A stretch of 64,000 bases of DNA. Origin: Telopea speciosissima. Lineage: Eukaryota; Streptophyta; Magnoliopsida; Proteales; Proteaceae. The position numbers and the translations under genes were made by a program. Numbering within the stretch: the first letter of the stretch is position 1; every line of letters starts with the position of its first letter. The stretch spans positions 19,005,913-19,069,912 of the forward strand of contig NC_057923.1 in NCBI RefSeq assembly GCF_018873765.1, in the 5' to 3' direction. Shown here one piece after another: positions 1-11,440 of the stretch. Under the pieces are notes generated by a model. It saw only the letters and a program-made list of their open reading frames with translations, had not been told where the DNA came from and made no database searches.

Positions 1-543
1 ACACAAAAAACAAAAAAAACCCCCCAAAAAAAAACCAAACCCAATAAATACCAACAACAAAAAAAAAACAAAACAACCCCCCCCAAAAAAAAAAAAACCC
101 CAAACCCCCCAAAAAAAAAAAAAAAAAAAACCTCCAAAAAAAAAAAAACCCATCCCCCCCCAACCAAAACAACCCACAAAAAACCCCAATAACCCCCCCC
201 CCACAAAAACCCAAACCCATATAAACCCTCCCCCCCCCCCCACCCCCCCCCCCACCAACAAACCCCCCCCCACCCCCCCCAAAAAAAAAAAAAAACCAAA
301 AAAAAAATAAAAAAACCCAACCCAAAACCCCACCCCCCCAAATCCACCCCAAAAACCCCCCAACAAAAACACACCCCCAAAAACCCCAACCCCCCCCAAA
401 AAACCCCCCCCCAACCCCCACCCCCCCCCCCCCAACAAACCCCCCCCCCCCCCAAAACCCCCCAAACCCCCCAAAACCCACCAAAACAAAAAAACCCCAA
501 AACCCCCAAAACCAAACACCAACCCCCCCCAAACACCAATTTC
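1..543. other. G-free, almost T-free A/C low-complexity run
   Basis: The first 543 bases consist of runs of A and C with only about a dozen T and not a single G; the first G is at 544. There is no CCCTAAA periodicity, so this is not a plant telomere. Normal sequence begins abruptly in the middle of the retroelement reading frame. I infer a low-quality read end or base-calling artefact kept in the assembly rather than real DNA; a true A/C-only satellite is possible but less likely. Confidence 0.85.
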
Positions 544-1380
544 GATTATTCGAGGGCATTGATCGGTCCCTATATTTACGGGGTGGGTATCCTCTCGGAC
601 GGGTTGAGCTCTTCTTTGCTCCAATCGTTCTAACAGATTACGATGTTCTAAGACATTATCATCATCAAAAGAATAGGAAGAAGAAGAAGAAACATACTCA
701 GAATCAGTAATTTCATTCATGATAAGGGGAAGAGTATAGACAGACCCAATAGACTGAACATTTTCACCGGACTCAGATACAGACTCAGAGACAGACATAG
801 ACAGGACTATGCTAGAGCTGGTTACAAATTCAGACTCATTAATATGAAAATCTTCCATCATTCTTACCCAATTTGCTATGGATCCTTGGAGAGGTTATAT
901 GAGAAGACATGGTGCCTGTCCTTTTTCTTCTTCAATGATCACCGCTACTTCGAATAGTTCACCGATCCCTTGATCCCCTGTGACTTCCTTCTTACTGGCT
1001 TGATCCAATTCCATGGCTATCCAGTCTACTTCATTCTTAAAGAATATTTCAAGTCCTGGTAGATGTTCGCCCTGTTCTTGATAGAACCATGGTTTTGGAT
1101 TTCCACAGTAAGGGAAGTCTTCTCCCTCTTTCACGAAGTACCCGTTCAGAGTCTTGAAATATGGCTCACCATTTGCCGTACTATTCTTCTATCCTGTGGC
1201 TTTCTTCCTTGGGTTCTTCAAGTTAAACTCTAATCCACAACGGTTGGCATTGGCTGGTATCTCCAGGAACGCCGGTACCCCCTGTTGGTTTTTACCCAAT
1301 CCTAATCCAGGGAAATATTTCATCTTTCTCATAATCTTTATAGAGGCCTCGCTCCACATTGTCAGGAATTTCCCTAGACT
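544..1380 (-). pseudogene. pol linker between protease and RT, three stops including its left border
   Basis: This continues the reading frame of the protease after a TAG at 1381-1383. It reads through a glycine-rich segment (YFPGLGLGKNQQGVP), a TAG at 1189-1191, a segment with W and acidic residues, and a TAA at 895-897. It ends in a serine/acidic stretch finishing VNIGTDQCPRIIEI at the G-free boundary. The last motif resembles the short linker just before the RT domain in plant Ty3/gypsy polyproteins. The frame is unbroken apart from the stops. Confidence 0.65.
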
Positions 1381-2043
1381 CTAGTCTTCTTCACTTGCAG
1401 AGGTAGTACAAATGTGGCCGATTTCAAACCCACCCAGTTGCACTTCTTGCGAGGATGAATCGCCTACTTCAATGTTGGCTAAAGTGTGTACCATTTCCGG
1501 GTCTCCAAAAATGGTAATCACTTTCTGATCATAAATGAACTTCAGCTTTTGATGAAGACTTGATGCTAGGGCTCCCGTTGAATGTAGCCATGGTCTTCCA
1601 AGCAATATATTGAAGGATGCTTGAATGTCGATGACTTGGAAGTCTATGGTAAAGCAGGCTGGTCCAATTTTGACACTGGTGGTAAGAATCCCAATTACCT
1701 CCCTTCTGGAATTGTCGTATGCCCTGATGGTTTGACTGGACGACTTCATTTTGTCTAGAGATAAACCCATGCATCTGGATGCTTTGAGGGGCATCACATT
1801 GAGGGCGGACTCATTGTCTATCAGAACCTGGGGGACCTGATTCTTGTTACATTCCACGATAATGTAAAGTGCCCGGTTGTGATTCTTTCCTCCTGGGGGT
1901 AAATCCTCTTCTGAGAAAAAGAGTGACTGAATGGCATAAGTGGCCCCCACTATGTGAGATAATTCCTCAGGCCCCATTTCTATGGGCACTTGAACCTTGG
2001 TAAGAGCTTTCAAAACAGCTTCTCGGTGGGTTGGTGACGCCAT
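1381..2043 (-). pseudogene. retropepsin-like aspartic protease domain, altered active site
   Basis: A 220-residue stretch of the polyprotein. The core reads QVLIDNESALNVMPL, followed by a flap region and FNILLGRPWLHSTGA, the ILLG-R-W block typical of plant Ty3/gypsy proteases. In the family the loop after the catalytic Asp is D-[NST]-G-S; here the third position is Glu (codon GAG at 1810-1812), one transition away from a Gly codon. The enzyme would cleave the Gag-Pol precursor; with this loop, activity is doubtful. It is in the same frame as gag and bounded by in-frame TAG codons at 2053-2055 and 1381-1383. Confidence 0.75.
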
Positions 2044-2052
2044 TAATAATCC

Positions 2053-4218
2053 CTAGATTGAGATGTTGGCTTGGGCTTTCTTTAATTGGTCTAGTACTCG
2101 GTTTTCTGGCTCAACAACCGCCGTTGATTGGCTAGACTGATATTTTTCCACTGTCAATTCTTTATTCTTGAAGTTTTGGCCACTCCTGTTTTCCGCCACC
2201 TCTGACTCTCTTTCTTTAATGACCAACCAGACTGGGCAAAAGTCCCCATCTTCTTCGTCACTATCAGTGATGATAAGAGGACCCTTGGGACAAATTCGAG
2301 TTTTACCTCCTTCATCAGACAAGGCCACGATAGACTTTTGGGCTTGATTTAGGATTCCTGACAGGGTTTCTCTCTTTTCAGCAACCTGCTGGACTGTATG
2401 GGATTCTTCTGGTATCAATTGGCCAATGGCAAGAAAGGCTTCCAAAGTCGCTTGATACATCTTTCTTGCTTCCGCCAATGACTTATAGAAGCTGTGATCC
2501 TTCTTTTTTCCTTGAGAAACTGAACTTTCGGACCTCTTTTCTGGGGTTGAAACTGGGTGGATATTCCCTGTTGGGTCATTTACTGCTTCTCCCTCATTGA
2601 CATGACACATATAAAAATCATCATGTGCTCTTGCCCACGCATGGTATTCTCTGTTACCCTGATACGGAGTCGGGGGAGGAGTCCCACATAGGTCTTGTGT
2701 CAAGGCCAAAGTTAACTTTACAGAGTTTTCCAAATGGTGAATTGCTTGAGGGAGCGCCCACTGTTCTCTAACAAGTTCCAGTTGTTGAAGCTACTCCTGG
2801 TATTTATCATCCAAGACCACCGTTCTCATGAGTGTCTCCTGGATTTTATCTACATCCCGGTGGATCTTGTTCACCTGGAATGATAATTCCCATGGTGCGG
2901 GTCCGTAAATGTTCTCATACTTCTCCAAACGCGTCATTGGTTGCCAAGGTTCCTCATCCTCCGTTTCTTCTTCCCCTTCGGACACTTCAACATTGGATTC
3001 CTCTGATGCAGATTCTTGCTCACTTTCATCTTCTTGAGATGATTGTTCTTCTTCCAACGGCTCTTCCCCTTCATCATCGATGGCCATAGGAAAGATACCT
3101 CTGGTGGGGTCAATCTGAAATTCCCCGAGGCTGATATCATTGATCCATGCGTCCCATGTTTCACTTCTTCGGGGTGGATCAAGATAGGAGAATGAATCTG
3201 AATACAAGACCAGGTCTTTTGGAGGAGTTTCGAATAGATCACAGGCCAAAGCATTGACTAACCAAGTCATATTTTTCAGCTCATGGAGGGTTCGAGCGAG
3301 TTCATCGCTCTCATTTAGCATCACCAAGCTCTCACAACGTGCTGCGAAGTTACTACACACCAGATCTGGAAATAGAGAAGTAACCTTGTACAGGATCTCT
3401 TGAGTATGGGTGGAAACATCGAGTATATCTGCGACCTGGTAGAAGGCGCTCATGTTCCAACGTTCGAAATCTTCTCTGGACACCATCCAATCGCCTCTGG
3501 GAACCTTTGGAGATGATATCTCCTCATCATCTCTGCTTTTATACTCATCTGATGATATGGGTTGAATAAGGCTGGTAGGGTCATTATCATCATCGCTTCC
3601 GATGTTATTTACCCAATCCATCGCTTCTACTCCTTCGTCCTCCATCGTTGGACTTTGCTCGGCATACTCTATCCATCCCTCGTGGATATCTTGGTCGTCT
3701 TTCTCATCTGAGCTGTTGTCAATATCCCCCCCTATATGGATAAGAGAGACTTCTTTGGTCAGAGCCTGTCCAATAGCTAATGTTGAGACTGCTTTAAGGA
3801 GCTGAGGTGTGACTCTGATGATTTCAATCCCTTCTTCTTCTTCAGGAACCAGGTGAGATATTTCAGATGATGAGAAACCATACTTGCACAATGGTGTCAT
3901 TATCTCGAGATCCTCTAATCCATACTCCAAGAAATCCAACTTTTGAAGCCGGTTGATGGATGCTATACCTCTGCCTTGGTCACATGGTTGCCTGCCTATT
4001 CGGATATTCCCATCACAGTTGGTTCGGGTGCAATAAACATAAACATGTATCCTTTCTGCCCGTGCTTGCCGTGACTGCTCATCTCTTCCTGAATACCACG
4101 GGATGGGTTGGATCAATGTAGTAGGATCTTGGAATGGTGTCTCTTCCTGCAGCATGTTTACTGATCCTGTAGATGACTATGGGGAATAGGTCCTCTTCAC
4201 CAGTGGTTGTGAGATTTT
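2053..4218 (-). pseudogene. Unclassified Gag-Pol segment with internal duplication
   Basis: About 720 codons lie in one frame between the zinc-knuckle gag and the protease, with TAG stops at 4177-4179, 2791-2793 and 2053-2055. I recognise no known domain. It is acidic (Glu/Asp/Ser-rich around 2940-3090) and predicted helical by eye. Two parts resemble each other: LHELKNMTWLVNALACDLF followed by ETPP (about 3230-3290) and IHHLENSVKLTLALTQDLC followed by GTPP (about 2680-2745), each followed by a W-containing stretch and then a DPT-x-x-I-x-P motif. Such length between CCHC and PR is unusual for plant Ty3/gypsy elements. Confidence 0.6.
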
Positions 4219-5769
4219 TCATGCAAGTATCTGGTATTCTACCCATGTGGCACCTTCTGACTTTGGATGATATAAAGGGGAATTGGGCCGATCCACTTCC
4301 TGAGACACCTCTTGTTGAATCTGTGGTTCTTTTTCCTCCTTAAGTTTCTTGGTCAACATTGCTATATAGACATGTGCCTTCATTAGCTTCCTCTTTCCAA
4401 CTGGATGAATCAAGGTGGTAGGATCTGTTTGCTCGGCATCCTCTTGAAGCATATTTACTCCATGGTTAGGTAGAGGATTTATGGTGACATTTGGCGGCTG
4501 CTTCTTCTGAAGTTCAATTTTGCCCTCGTCAATCAACTCCTGGATCGCATGCTTAAGAGCTAGGCATCTATCCGTATGATGGCCTTGTTGGTCGTGGTAA
4601 TGACAGTATAGATTGGGCTTATACCAGGTAGGTGGATTGTTCAAATCCATAGGCCTAGGAGGAACTGAGTTGATCATTCCCTGTTTCTTGAGCTTAGTGA
4701 ATAACAATGAGGGCGTCATTCCTTCAAAATTGAAATTCCTCTTGGATGCTTCAGATTCAATTTGGATCACAAGAGGGGTGGATCCTGTGGCTACCACCTG
4801 GACTTCTGCCGCCTGGCTGCTTGTCCCTACATCATTTCCTCCTTTGGCTCTTGGGCTTTTCCTTGCCGAATAGCTTCCTGATGCTTCACGGGTCATACCC
4901 TGATTCTGCCTTTCTTTAAAGATCTTATCTTCAATCTTCTTCCCAATTGTCATAAGAGCATCAAATGCTTTGATGTGCTGGTAGTATATCTTCTCACGGT
5001 ACTCCCCATACAGATTTTTTAACAATATCTCGACCTGCTCCTCCTTAGTAGGGCGGTTCCACATTTTTGCGGCCTTCTCCCTGAACCGCATGATGTAGTT
5101 TGAGAACTCTTCACTTGGTTCTTGCCTCAAGGTTTCCAATTCTCTTCGAGTAATATCCATCTCGGTGTTGTATGAATATTGCTTAGTGAAGGCTTTAACC
5201 ACAGAGGCCCATGACTGGGTTTGGGTGTGATCAAGCTGGTTTAACCACCTCAAAGCAGATCCGACCAAAGAATATAAGAACGCCTGTCCCATTTGGTTTT
5301 CAGAAAGTCCCTATGATCTGGCAATGGTGGCAAAAATCTTGAGATGGGCCCTAGGATCTCCCGATCCATCGAACTTATCCAATTTCCATTTAAAATCTTC
5401 GGGGATTTTCCCTTCGGGAAAGAACACCAGGTCTTCTTCATATTTTTCTTTGACTTTGCCCTTGACAACGACTTCCAACTCGGCTACTTTTTCTCTCATT
5501 TTCTTCTCCCTTTGAGTCTCAGGAGGATCCATAGGGTGGCTATCTTCCCCTTCTTCTATTGGTATGATGATTGGAGTCTTGAGGGTTGCGGGGTTAGTTT
5601 TCTGGACTTCTTGCTCGGCTGGTCCAGCTATTGATCCGCCCTTAGATAGTTTATTGATCGACTGAACTAGTTGTGCCATGAGTTGCTGCATTTCGGCCAT
5701 GTCTACTTGCAGCCTATCCACTCGATCTTCGACGTGACTTTCAGACAAGTGATCCTCCGGAGGATTCAT
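4219..5769 (-). pseudogene. Ty3/gypsy Gag with retrotrans_gag domain and zinc-knuckle-like motif
   Basis: Translation probably starts at the ATG at 5769 (MNPPEDHLSESH). The N-terminus has a leucine/glutamine-rich stretch compatible with a coiled coil. Next comes FDGSGDPRAHLK, a TAG stop at 5311-5313, then MGQAFLYSLVGSALRWLNQL and EEFSNYIMRFREKAAKMW, which are hallmarks of the plant retrotransposon gag family (capsid). A C-x-Y-H-x5-H-H-x2-R-C-like block (CHYHDQQGHHTDRC) follows. The domain ends at a TGA at 4219-4221. Gag would assemble the virus-like particle in the cytoplasm. The frame continues into the next segment without a shift, so Gag and Pol were one polyprotein frame. Confidence 0.8.
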
Positions 5770-7142
5770 GTTACTCACAAGTGATATCTCAGAAGATGAA
5801 CTAGAAGAATGAGAAGGAATCAGGGATCTTGAGGAGAATGGTGGGCTGGCTCGAGTCAACCTTCCGCCGCGTCAGACCCAGATGGATGAGGACGGAATCG
5901 TGCTTCTACGAAAGAGAGAAGAATACCTAGTTTAGACCCTAAGAAGGCTAAAGAAGAATTTTATTTTATTTATCTATTTTTTTTTTCCTTTTGAGTTTTT
6001 TTATGATTTTTTTTTGGTATTTTATAACATTTGTTTCATATTATTTTATTATTTTGTTCAACTCAAGTAATCGGAGTGGTCATCAGAGTTTCAGCAGACT
6101 CCTTCTGAGACCAGACTTCGAATGCCGTCATTGCCCAAGCATTTTCGAACACAACAACAAAAACAAACAAAAGAAAAATCCTAGTTACCGGGTTATTGAT
6201 GATTATGTCTGGAGTCAAGATAAGATGCCTTCTTTTTTTTCTCGAGGGACATGTAAGGTTCCATTATATGGAAGTGGAATTCCATTTTTCTTTGAGGGAC
6301 CATCGTGGGACTATGGAATTCCTTATCTTTGGTGGCATCTCATATCAAAACCAGGTTAATCGTCAAATGACCCTAAACTCGGTCTTTCTTACAGCTAACA
6401 AAGGTTAGTTTGTGTCGTACCCTAATCATATGTGGTCTATTTTCCTACATGATGCATGTAAGGGGTAGGCTTTCATAGGACAAAACAAGGCCACCCTTGA
6501 CAGAACCGATATACCTATCGCTCGTGGTCGCGAATTGTAGGCACGTGGTTCTTTTGATATACCTGGAGAATAGGTCACGCAAACTTAGAGTAATCGAGCT
6601 AGTGCCTTTTTTGAGTGGCAAAGCACTCCACAACACACTAGTGAATACCCTCGCTGGTGATTCTAAACTCGTACAGTAAATATCAAGGGTTGTAGCTTCG
6701 CCGCGAATTACCCATGACTACTCATGGGGTCCAACGACTAACTACGGGGGTAAGAGGGGTTCCCATGCAGTGTATGTGTGCAAGAAAGTGGTACAGGAAG
6801 CGGCTATCATCCGATCTCAGAGTACTTAGTATGACGTGCCTCGCCTCCCCGGGGGTAAAGGCACGACAGGGAGTACCCTCGCCGTTTGATTTCACTTCGA
6901 GCACTATGCATGATGCGGTTAGTACACACAAGGGTTAGCCAAACAAACATATTATGGTATTTATTTATTCATTTATTTTTTTTTTTTTGTATTTTGTTTT
7001 GTATATATATATATTTTTTTATATTCTTTTATTATTATTATTATTATTTATTTTTTTTTTACAGTTTAGAGAGAACATTTTGTCATTTATTGATAACACC
7101 TATTTAGAGAGTTTGACCTCTGGTGGACATTTGTCCACCACA
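5770..7142 (-). other. untranslated leader of the Tat-like element
   Basis: A 1.4-kb stretch between the primer-binding region and gag with no coding signal. It contains a long T-rich tract and (TTA)n around 6954-7070 and short ORFs only. It is consistent with a retroelement leader; I see no promoter or RNA gene in it. Confidence 0.55.
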
Positions 7143-7161
7143 TCCCCAGTGAAGTCGCCAC
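7143..7161 (-). other. primer-binding region of the Tat-like element
   Basis: On the minus strand, immediately after the LTR end (...TTACA), the sequence reads GTGGCGACTTCACTGGGGA. A TGGCGACT-type block directly after the LTR is the usual PBS position in plant Tat/Ogre-like elements. Which tRNA primes it cannot be decided by eye. Confidence 0.6.
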
Positions 7162-8068
7162 TGTAAGTACCGCGGTCCCTCGGGACAAAGGTTTCCTCAG
7201 CCCTTTTTTGGTATATGGCGACATAGGGTTTTGGGAGATACATGGTGTGTGTTTATGGATGTGGATAACATTGTCAATGTATGATGTCGATAAATGGGGG
7301 ATTGGGATCATGCATTAAAATATGTTAATATAATGAGAAGTCACCACCTAGGGTTAGGGCCTAGGACCCATTAAGTGTAGCCCTACCCATGGTGAGCGGA
7401 ATCGGGCTACGTGACTCCATATAGTCCTACCAAAGGTTCGGGTAAGGGGTCAGGTTACGAGTGTGGGAAGGTGTTAGGCACCCACCTCACTCGGTCGAAG
7501 CCGGTCTCTCTGTGTTAGATGCTACATAAGGACGAATGTTGTCTCTTTCTTGTTACGGGGATGGGAGATATTATGAACTACATTCAGATGCTATGAATTG
7601 AACTAAAGCCTAATAAACTACATTATATATATGAAAAGTGCGGATTAAAATGGTAAAATATGAAAGGACTACATTGGATCAACAAAAATGCAATGATTGT
7701 ACCTGTATGGTTGTATGCCCCTGGCTCAGGGGAGATAGACGAATGGACCGACGCTGCTTCTTTCTCGGCAGAGTAACAACTCTTTCGAGTGATTTGGAAG
7801 AGAGTAAACAGACAGAATAACGTCTGTAACAAAGGAGTTTCGATGGTTATCCGTGCACAAATGGGATACCAACGCCAACGAGCCAAAGCGTCCTATACTC
7901 AGAGGGACAATCGAAGGATCTGTCCGCCACAAGAAAACTTCAAGCATTCACACACTCATGAGAGAAGAAGGGGAAATGAGGGTGAAAAGGGAGGAAAAGA
8001 GGCTAAGAATCACTTGGGGAGGGTCTCTCTACCCAAAATTCATTGGGAAATGTGGGAGGGGACCCTCC

Positions 8069-8076
8069 TATTTATA
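8069..8076 (-). promoter_or_regulatory. TATA box of the Tat-like LTR
   Basis: The minus strand reads CCCTATAAATAGGAG, a strong plant TATA box about 360 bp inside the LTR. This places the U3/R boundary near 8035-8045. Confidence 0.65.
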
Positions 8077-8114
8077 GGGAGGGACCCTTTCTCTCTCCTG
8101 GCTGGATAAGTCCT

Positions 8115-8255
8115 CCACGGCGGCGCCATGGAAAAGTGTGACGTCAGCAGGCTAATGTCACACCCCTTCATGGCACCGTGGAAATCCGATACACATCCCC
8201 ACGGTGTCGTGGGAAGGTACCCACGGTGCCGTGGGAAGAGTCCACGGCGCCGTGG
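8115..8255 (-). promoter_or_regulatory. array of CCACGGYGYCGTGG dyads plus TGACGTCA upstream of the TATA box
   Basis: Five related dyads lie directly upstream of the TATA box on the minus strand. They are a 17-mer variant at 8115-8131, TCATGGCACCGTGG at 8168-8181, CCACGGTGTCGTGG at 8199-8212, CCACGGTGCCGTGG at 8221-8234 and the perfect palindrome CCACGGCGCCGTGG at 8242-8255. A perfect TGACGTCA palindrome (bZIP/TGA-type site) is at 8139-8146. The placement suggests an LTR enhancer; binding proteins are inferred, not shown. Confidence 0.55.
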
Positions 8256-8734
8256 GAGCGCAGTGCCATTTTTTCTTGTTTTTGGGCCTAAAATGGGCCA
8301 TTTTGTGCTCAACATGGTTCTTGGTCTTATGGGTTAGGTATCTTTGGGTCTGAAAAGAGGGAGAGTGCGTCGTCCATCGTCCATGTCCCGTTGTCATCAT
8401 TGCCAATCAGGGGGTGACAAAAAATCAGTGTCTACACTAAGAATACCCTTTCTACCCAGACTTTGAATCCTTTACTTATGTTTTTGAGTTTTGATAATTT
8501 ACAACTCTGCCACTCCTTCACAACTTCAGATTATTTACCATTCTACTATTGTCCTTATAAAATCTCATGTTGTTTATTGTTTTGCCACTAGTGCTTGTGA
8601 TTTGATTTTTCTAACACTTGAGTGGGCCCACAAGCGATTCAATAAAGGTCAACCTGATTCGGATCTGCATCAAATTGGCTTCAGAGCAGAATTTCTGGTA
8701 GTTACTAACCATAGCAGGTGGGTCACATCTATCA

Positions 8735-11440
8735 TGCTCGCAACCCACCCCTTAGGAGGATTAGGTTAGTGACCCAGATACCCACGGTATCCAACCACCT
8801 CCAAGATCTCAGAAGCAGTAAATACAACTCACAAACCACACATCCATAAAAAGGAAATGATTAAGTTACAGAGTGCAACGGGAAGCTAAATATCCACATG
8901 GAAATCAAATACTTATATATTTCAGCCTTTATTTCTACAACTCGTCTCATACTGTACTTTGTTTACATAACCTCTTTAAAGCTTTACATGTTATTTACAA
9001 TAGATACCTATCTATTCAAGGGTGAGTATCCATAATACCAAAAGAAAAAGGAAAATATTCAATCCCTCAGGTTAGTTACAAGGAAGCATAGTAATCACAT
9101 CCATAAAAGGGATCATGCCCCTCGGGCTCCATCTCTGCATAGACACAGTCGGTATCATTTTCTAGTGCAACATCATCATCTTGCATAGGGATATCTCCAC
9201 CTACAAGATCATCTAAAAAGAAAGATTCCACGGAGATGAGCTCCACCGAGCCCAATGAGTGAATAATAAACCATACATGCAGATACAACACAATGATCGT
9301 ATATGTATTAGGCTCAATTTTATTATTTAATCTCCCTAACAGTACAACTAAGTCCAGGTAAGAATGTACTACTACAATCCCCAATACATGTATCCCTGGT
9401 GCGGGCTTCTAACCCCTTTCCGTGATACACCCATTGAGTTGTCAGAGAAGAGTAGTCGGTTCAACATCCCTTCCCAAGGTCAGCCCGACCAGCCTTCTAA
9501 GTTACTATTGTGCTACCATCAACCCTATTAACTAATGGGACAATGAAACCACCTATCCTAATGACCCGATGAGTCTACTGACCGAGCAATGCCCCTCCAG
9601 GACATTGGCCTCGCACATTTGTGGTATCCAATACCTTAACCCATGTTGGTAAGGATTCGTAGTACGGGTTGTATTATTTCTTAGCCGCATGCAATACTAT
9701 ATGACATAGTATGAAGTATACAGTGCTCCCGCATCCCATACTACGGCGCACCATACCCTTCATTTCCAAGCCGGCTACGACATCTAATCTATCAATTTGT
9801 ATGCAAGCATACCAACAACAATATCATATCTCAATAATTTCCATCTAAATTCCATAACAGTAACAAGAATAAAGAAATAAGAAGTCATATAATTAACCAC
9901 CATACCATAGCACAACAGCAGTGTTACACCTACATGAATGGCATATTCCCACTCACCTTGTTGTGTATGTGATCGCATAGTCGAACTAGTCCTCGAGACA
10001 GTTGCCGATAGGTTTCGCCGATTGAGCGGTGCTACCCTATGGTTGACAAGTCATATACACGTGTCAAAATGTGTTTAAGTGGAGGTGGGGCCCTAGGGTG
10101 TGCTTGGGTGTGAGTTGGAATGAAGTCCAACCTCAAACAGCCATGACAACAACACTAGATGACAGCGGTGGTCGACCAGGGGTCTCATCCAGGAGCCTGC
10201 AGCAGCAGAATCAGAGGGAAACCAAGGGTTTAGGGGGGTGTTGGCATGGATTGACGCAATTGACCTTAGGAATGATGTTTACATATAAAATTGAGTTCTT
10301 ATATCTCAATCTAGGCTTAGGGAAGAGGGCAATTTGATGGATTGAAACGGGATTGGGTGCATGCTTGATGGGTTAAGTTTAGATTCACCAAATCAGTCAT
10401 TAATGGTTGAATTTTATTTCTAAATGTTTGATCCTTGCATGCAGGATGAGGTTGGGCTAAAATTTAAGTCAGATAAGGTTTAGGTTTAGGTTTTAAGCTA
10501 ATGATTTGGATTAGGCATGCATGGAAGGGTTTTGGGTTTCTATTTACCCCAATTTAGGATTTAATTACATATAGGCATTATTGATGACAATCTCATGGTT
10601 TAATCTCAGAAATATAACTAAACCTAAGTCTAGGAATAGATTAGAAGAAGAATTGATTGGGTTTAGAATTTTACCTTGGATTTTAGATGGGTTTTCACAC
10701 TTGGATTCACTCCAAGCAAGCTGAAAAAAAATGGGATTATAAGAATGGATTCAGCAAGAGTTCTTGGTATACATAGATAAATGAAAGAGAGAGAGAAAGA
10801 TGAGGCTTCCTACGTAAATCAGCAATCCAAACCCTTTCTTCCTTCCTTTCCTCTTCTTCTTCTCTTCCTTCTCTTCCTTCTCTTCTTCTCCCTCTTTTCT
10901 CTTCTCTCTTTCCCACTTCTCCTTCAACGATTTGGTTGAGAAATGAATTTTAGAAAGGCTCTAATCTTTATATAGTGGACCCTAAGGGTCTGTTTGGCTA
11001 AGGGTTATTTAGGCCAAAACTGATTATTTGCACGGTTTCGTGTATATGGGTTGCTATGCGGGTCCCATTCAACCCAATTGTCGGGGGAAATACATCTACT
11101 AGGTATTTGGGACACAGGGACAAGATCCCCGACTCGTGACACCGGGGCCCAACATTCTTAGAACAGAAATTTGACAATACAGTAGCTTTGGTCGATGGGT
11201 GTGGTCGACCATAGGGATCGACCAGAATGTGTTTCTTGCTGAATTATTGTCGGATCACTCCCGGCTGTTGATGTCTTCGCACTCTGACTTCTCCAACAAA
11301 ATTCCCAAGTTAAAAATACTTAATACACAACTAGGGTTAGCCAATTAGGGATTACCTACCATGAGTGGTACATCTGATGGTGGACCCTATAGTTACATGG
11401 GAGAGGTATTTGCCTCTACATTGGTATATAGGTCCTCACC
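8735..11440 (-). repeat. diverged chromovirus-type LTR copy (copy A1)
   Basis: This region aligns by eye, with many differences, to the LTR at 19504-22685 in the same orientation. Shared blocks are the GACCCAGATACCC head, the 'gatgagctccac(t/c)gagccc' block near 9233-9255 and the 'cccatgttggtaagg' block near 9640. Also shared are the TTC-rich tract near 10840-10920 and the block at 11345-11410. The left end is approximate and the right end (LTR start) is not defined. It carries GGTCGACC dyad modules at 10167-10184 and 11190-11223. Confidence 0.55.

Larger units (their letters stand above)
544..8436 (-). mobile_element. Tat-like Ty3/gypsy LTR retrotransposon, 3' part missing
   Basis: Read on the minus strand the order is 5' LTR (8436 to 7162), primer-binding region (7161 to 7143), leader (7142 to about 5770), gag, a long acidic linker region, an aspartic-protease domain and the acidic linker that precedes reverse transcriptase. 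The reverse transcriptase, RNase H, integrase and 3' LTR would lie to the left of 544, where the G-free run replaces them. The LTR start (TGTAGACACTGATTTTT...) and the gag family resemble plant Tat/Ogre-type elements; that lineage call rests on general similarity. Eight in-frame stops show the copy is inactive. Confidence 0.85.
7162..8436 (-). repeat. 5' LTR of the Tat-like element (1,275 bp)
   Basis: The ends are TGTA...TACA (plus strand TGTAAGTACC at 7162 and GTGTCTACA ending at 8436). On the minus strand it starts TGTAGACACTG and runs into a Tat-like LTR head. It contains a TATA box, a TGACGTCA site and an array of 14-bp dyads (listed separately). The 3' LTR is outside the readable window, so the insertion duplication cannot be checked; the five bases next to the outer end are ctaag (8437-8441). 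Confidence 0.75.

Noticed and set aside
1..543. Telomere or subtelomeric satellite
   Set aside because: No CCCTAAA units and no periodicity; T is nearly absent and G fully absent.
8115..8255. CRISPR-like array
   Set aside because: Units are short palindromes with unequal spacing in a plant LTR.
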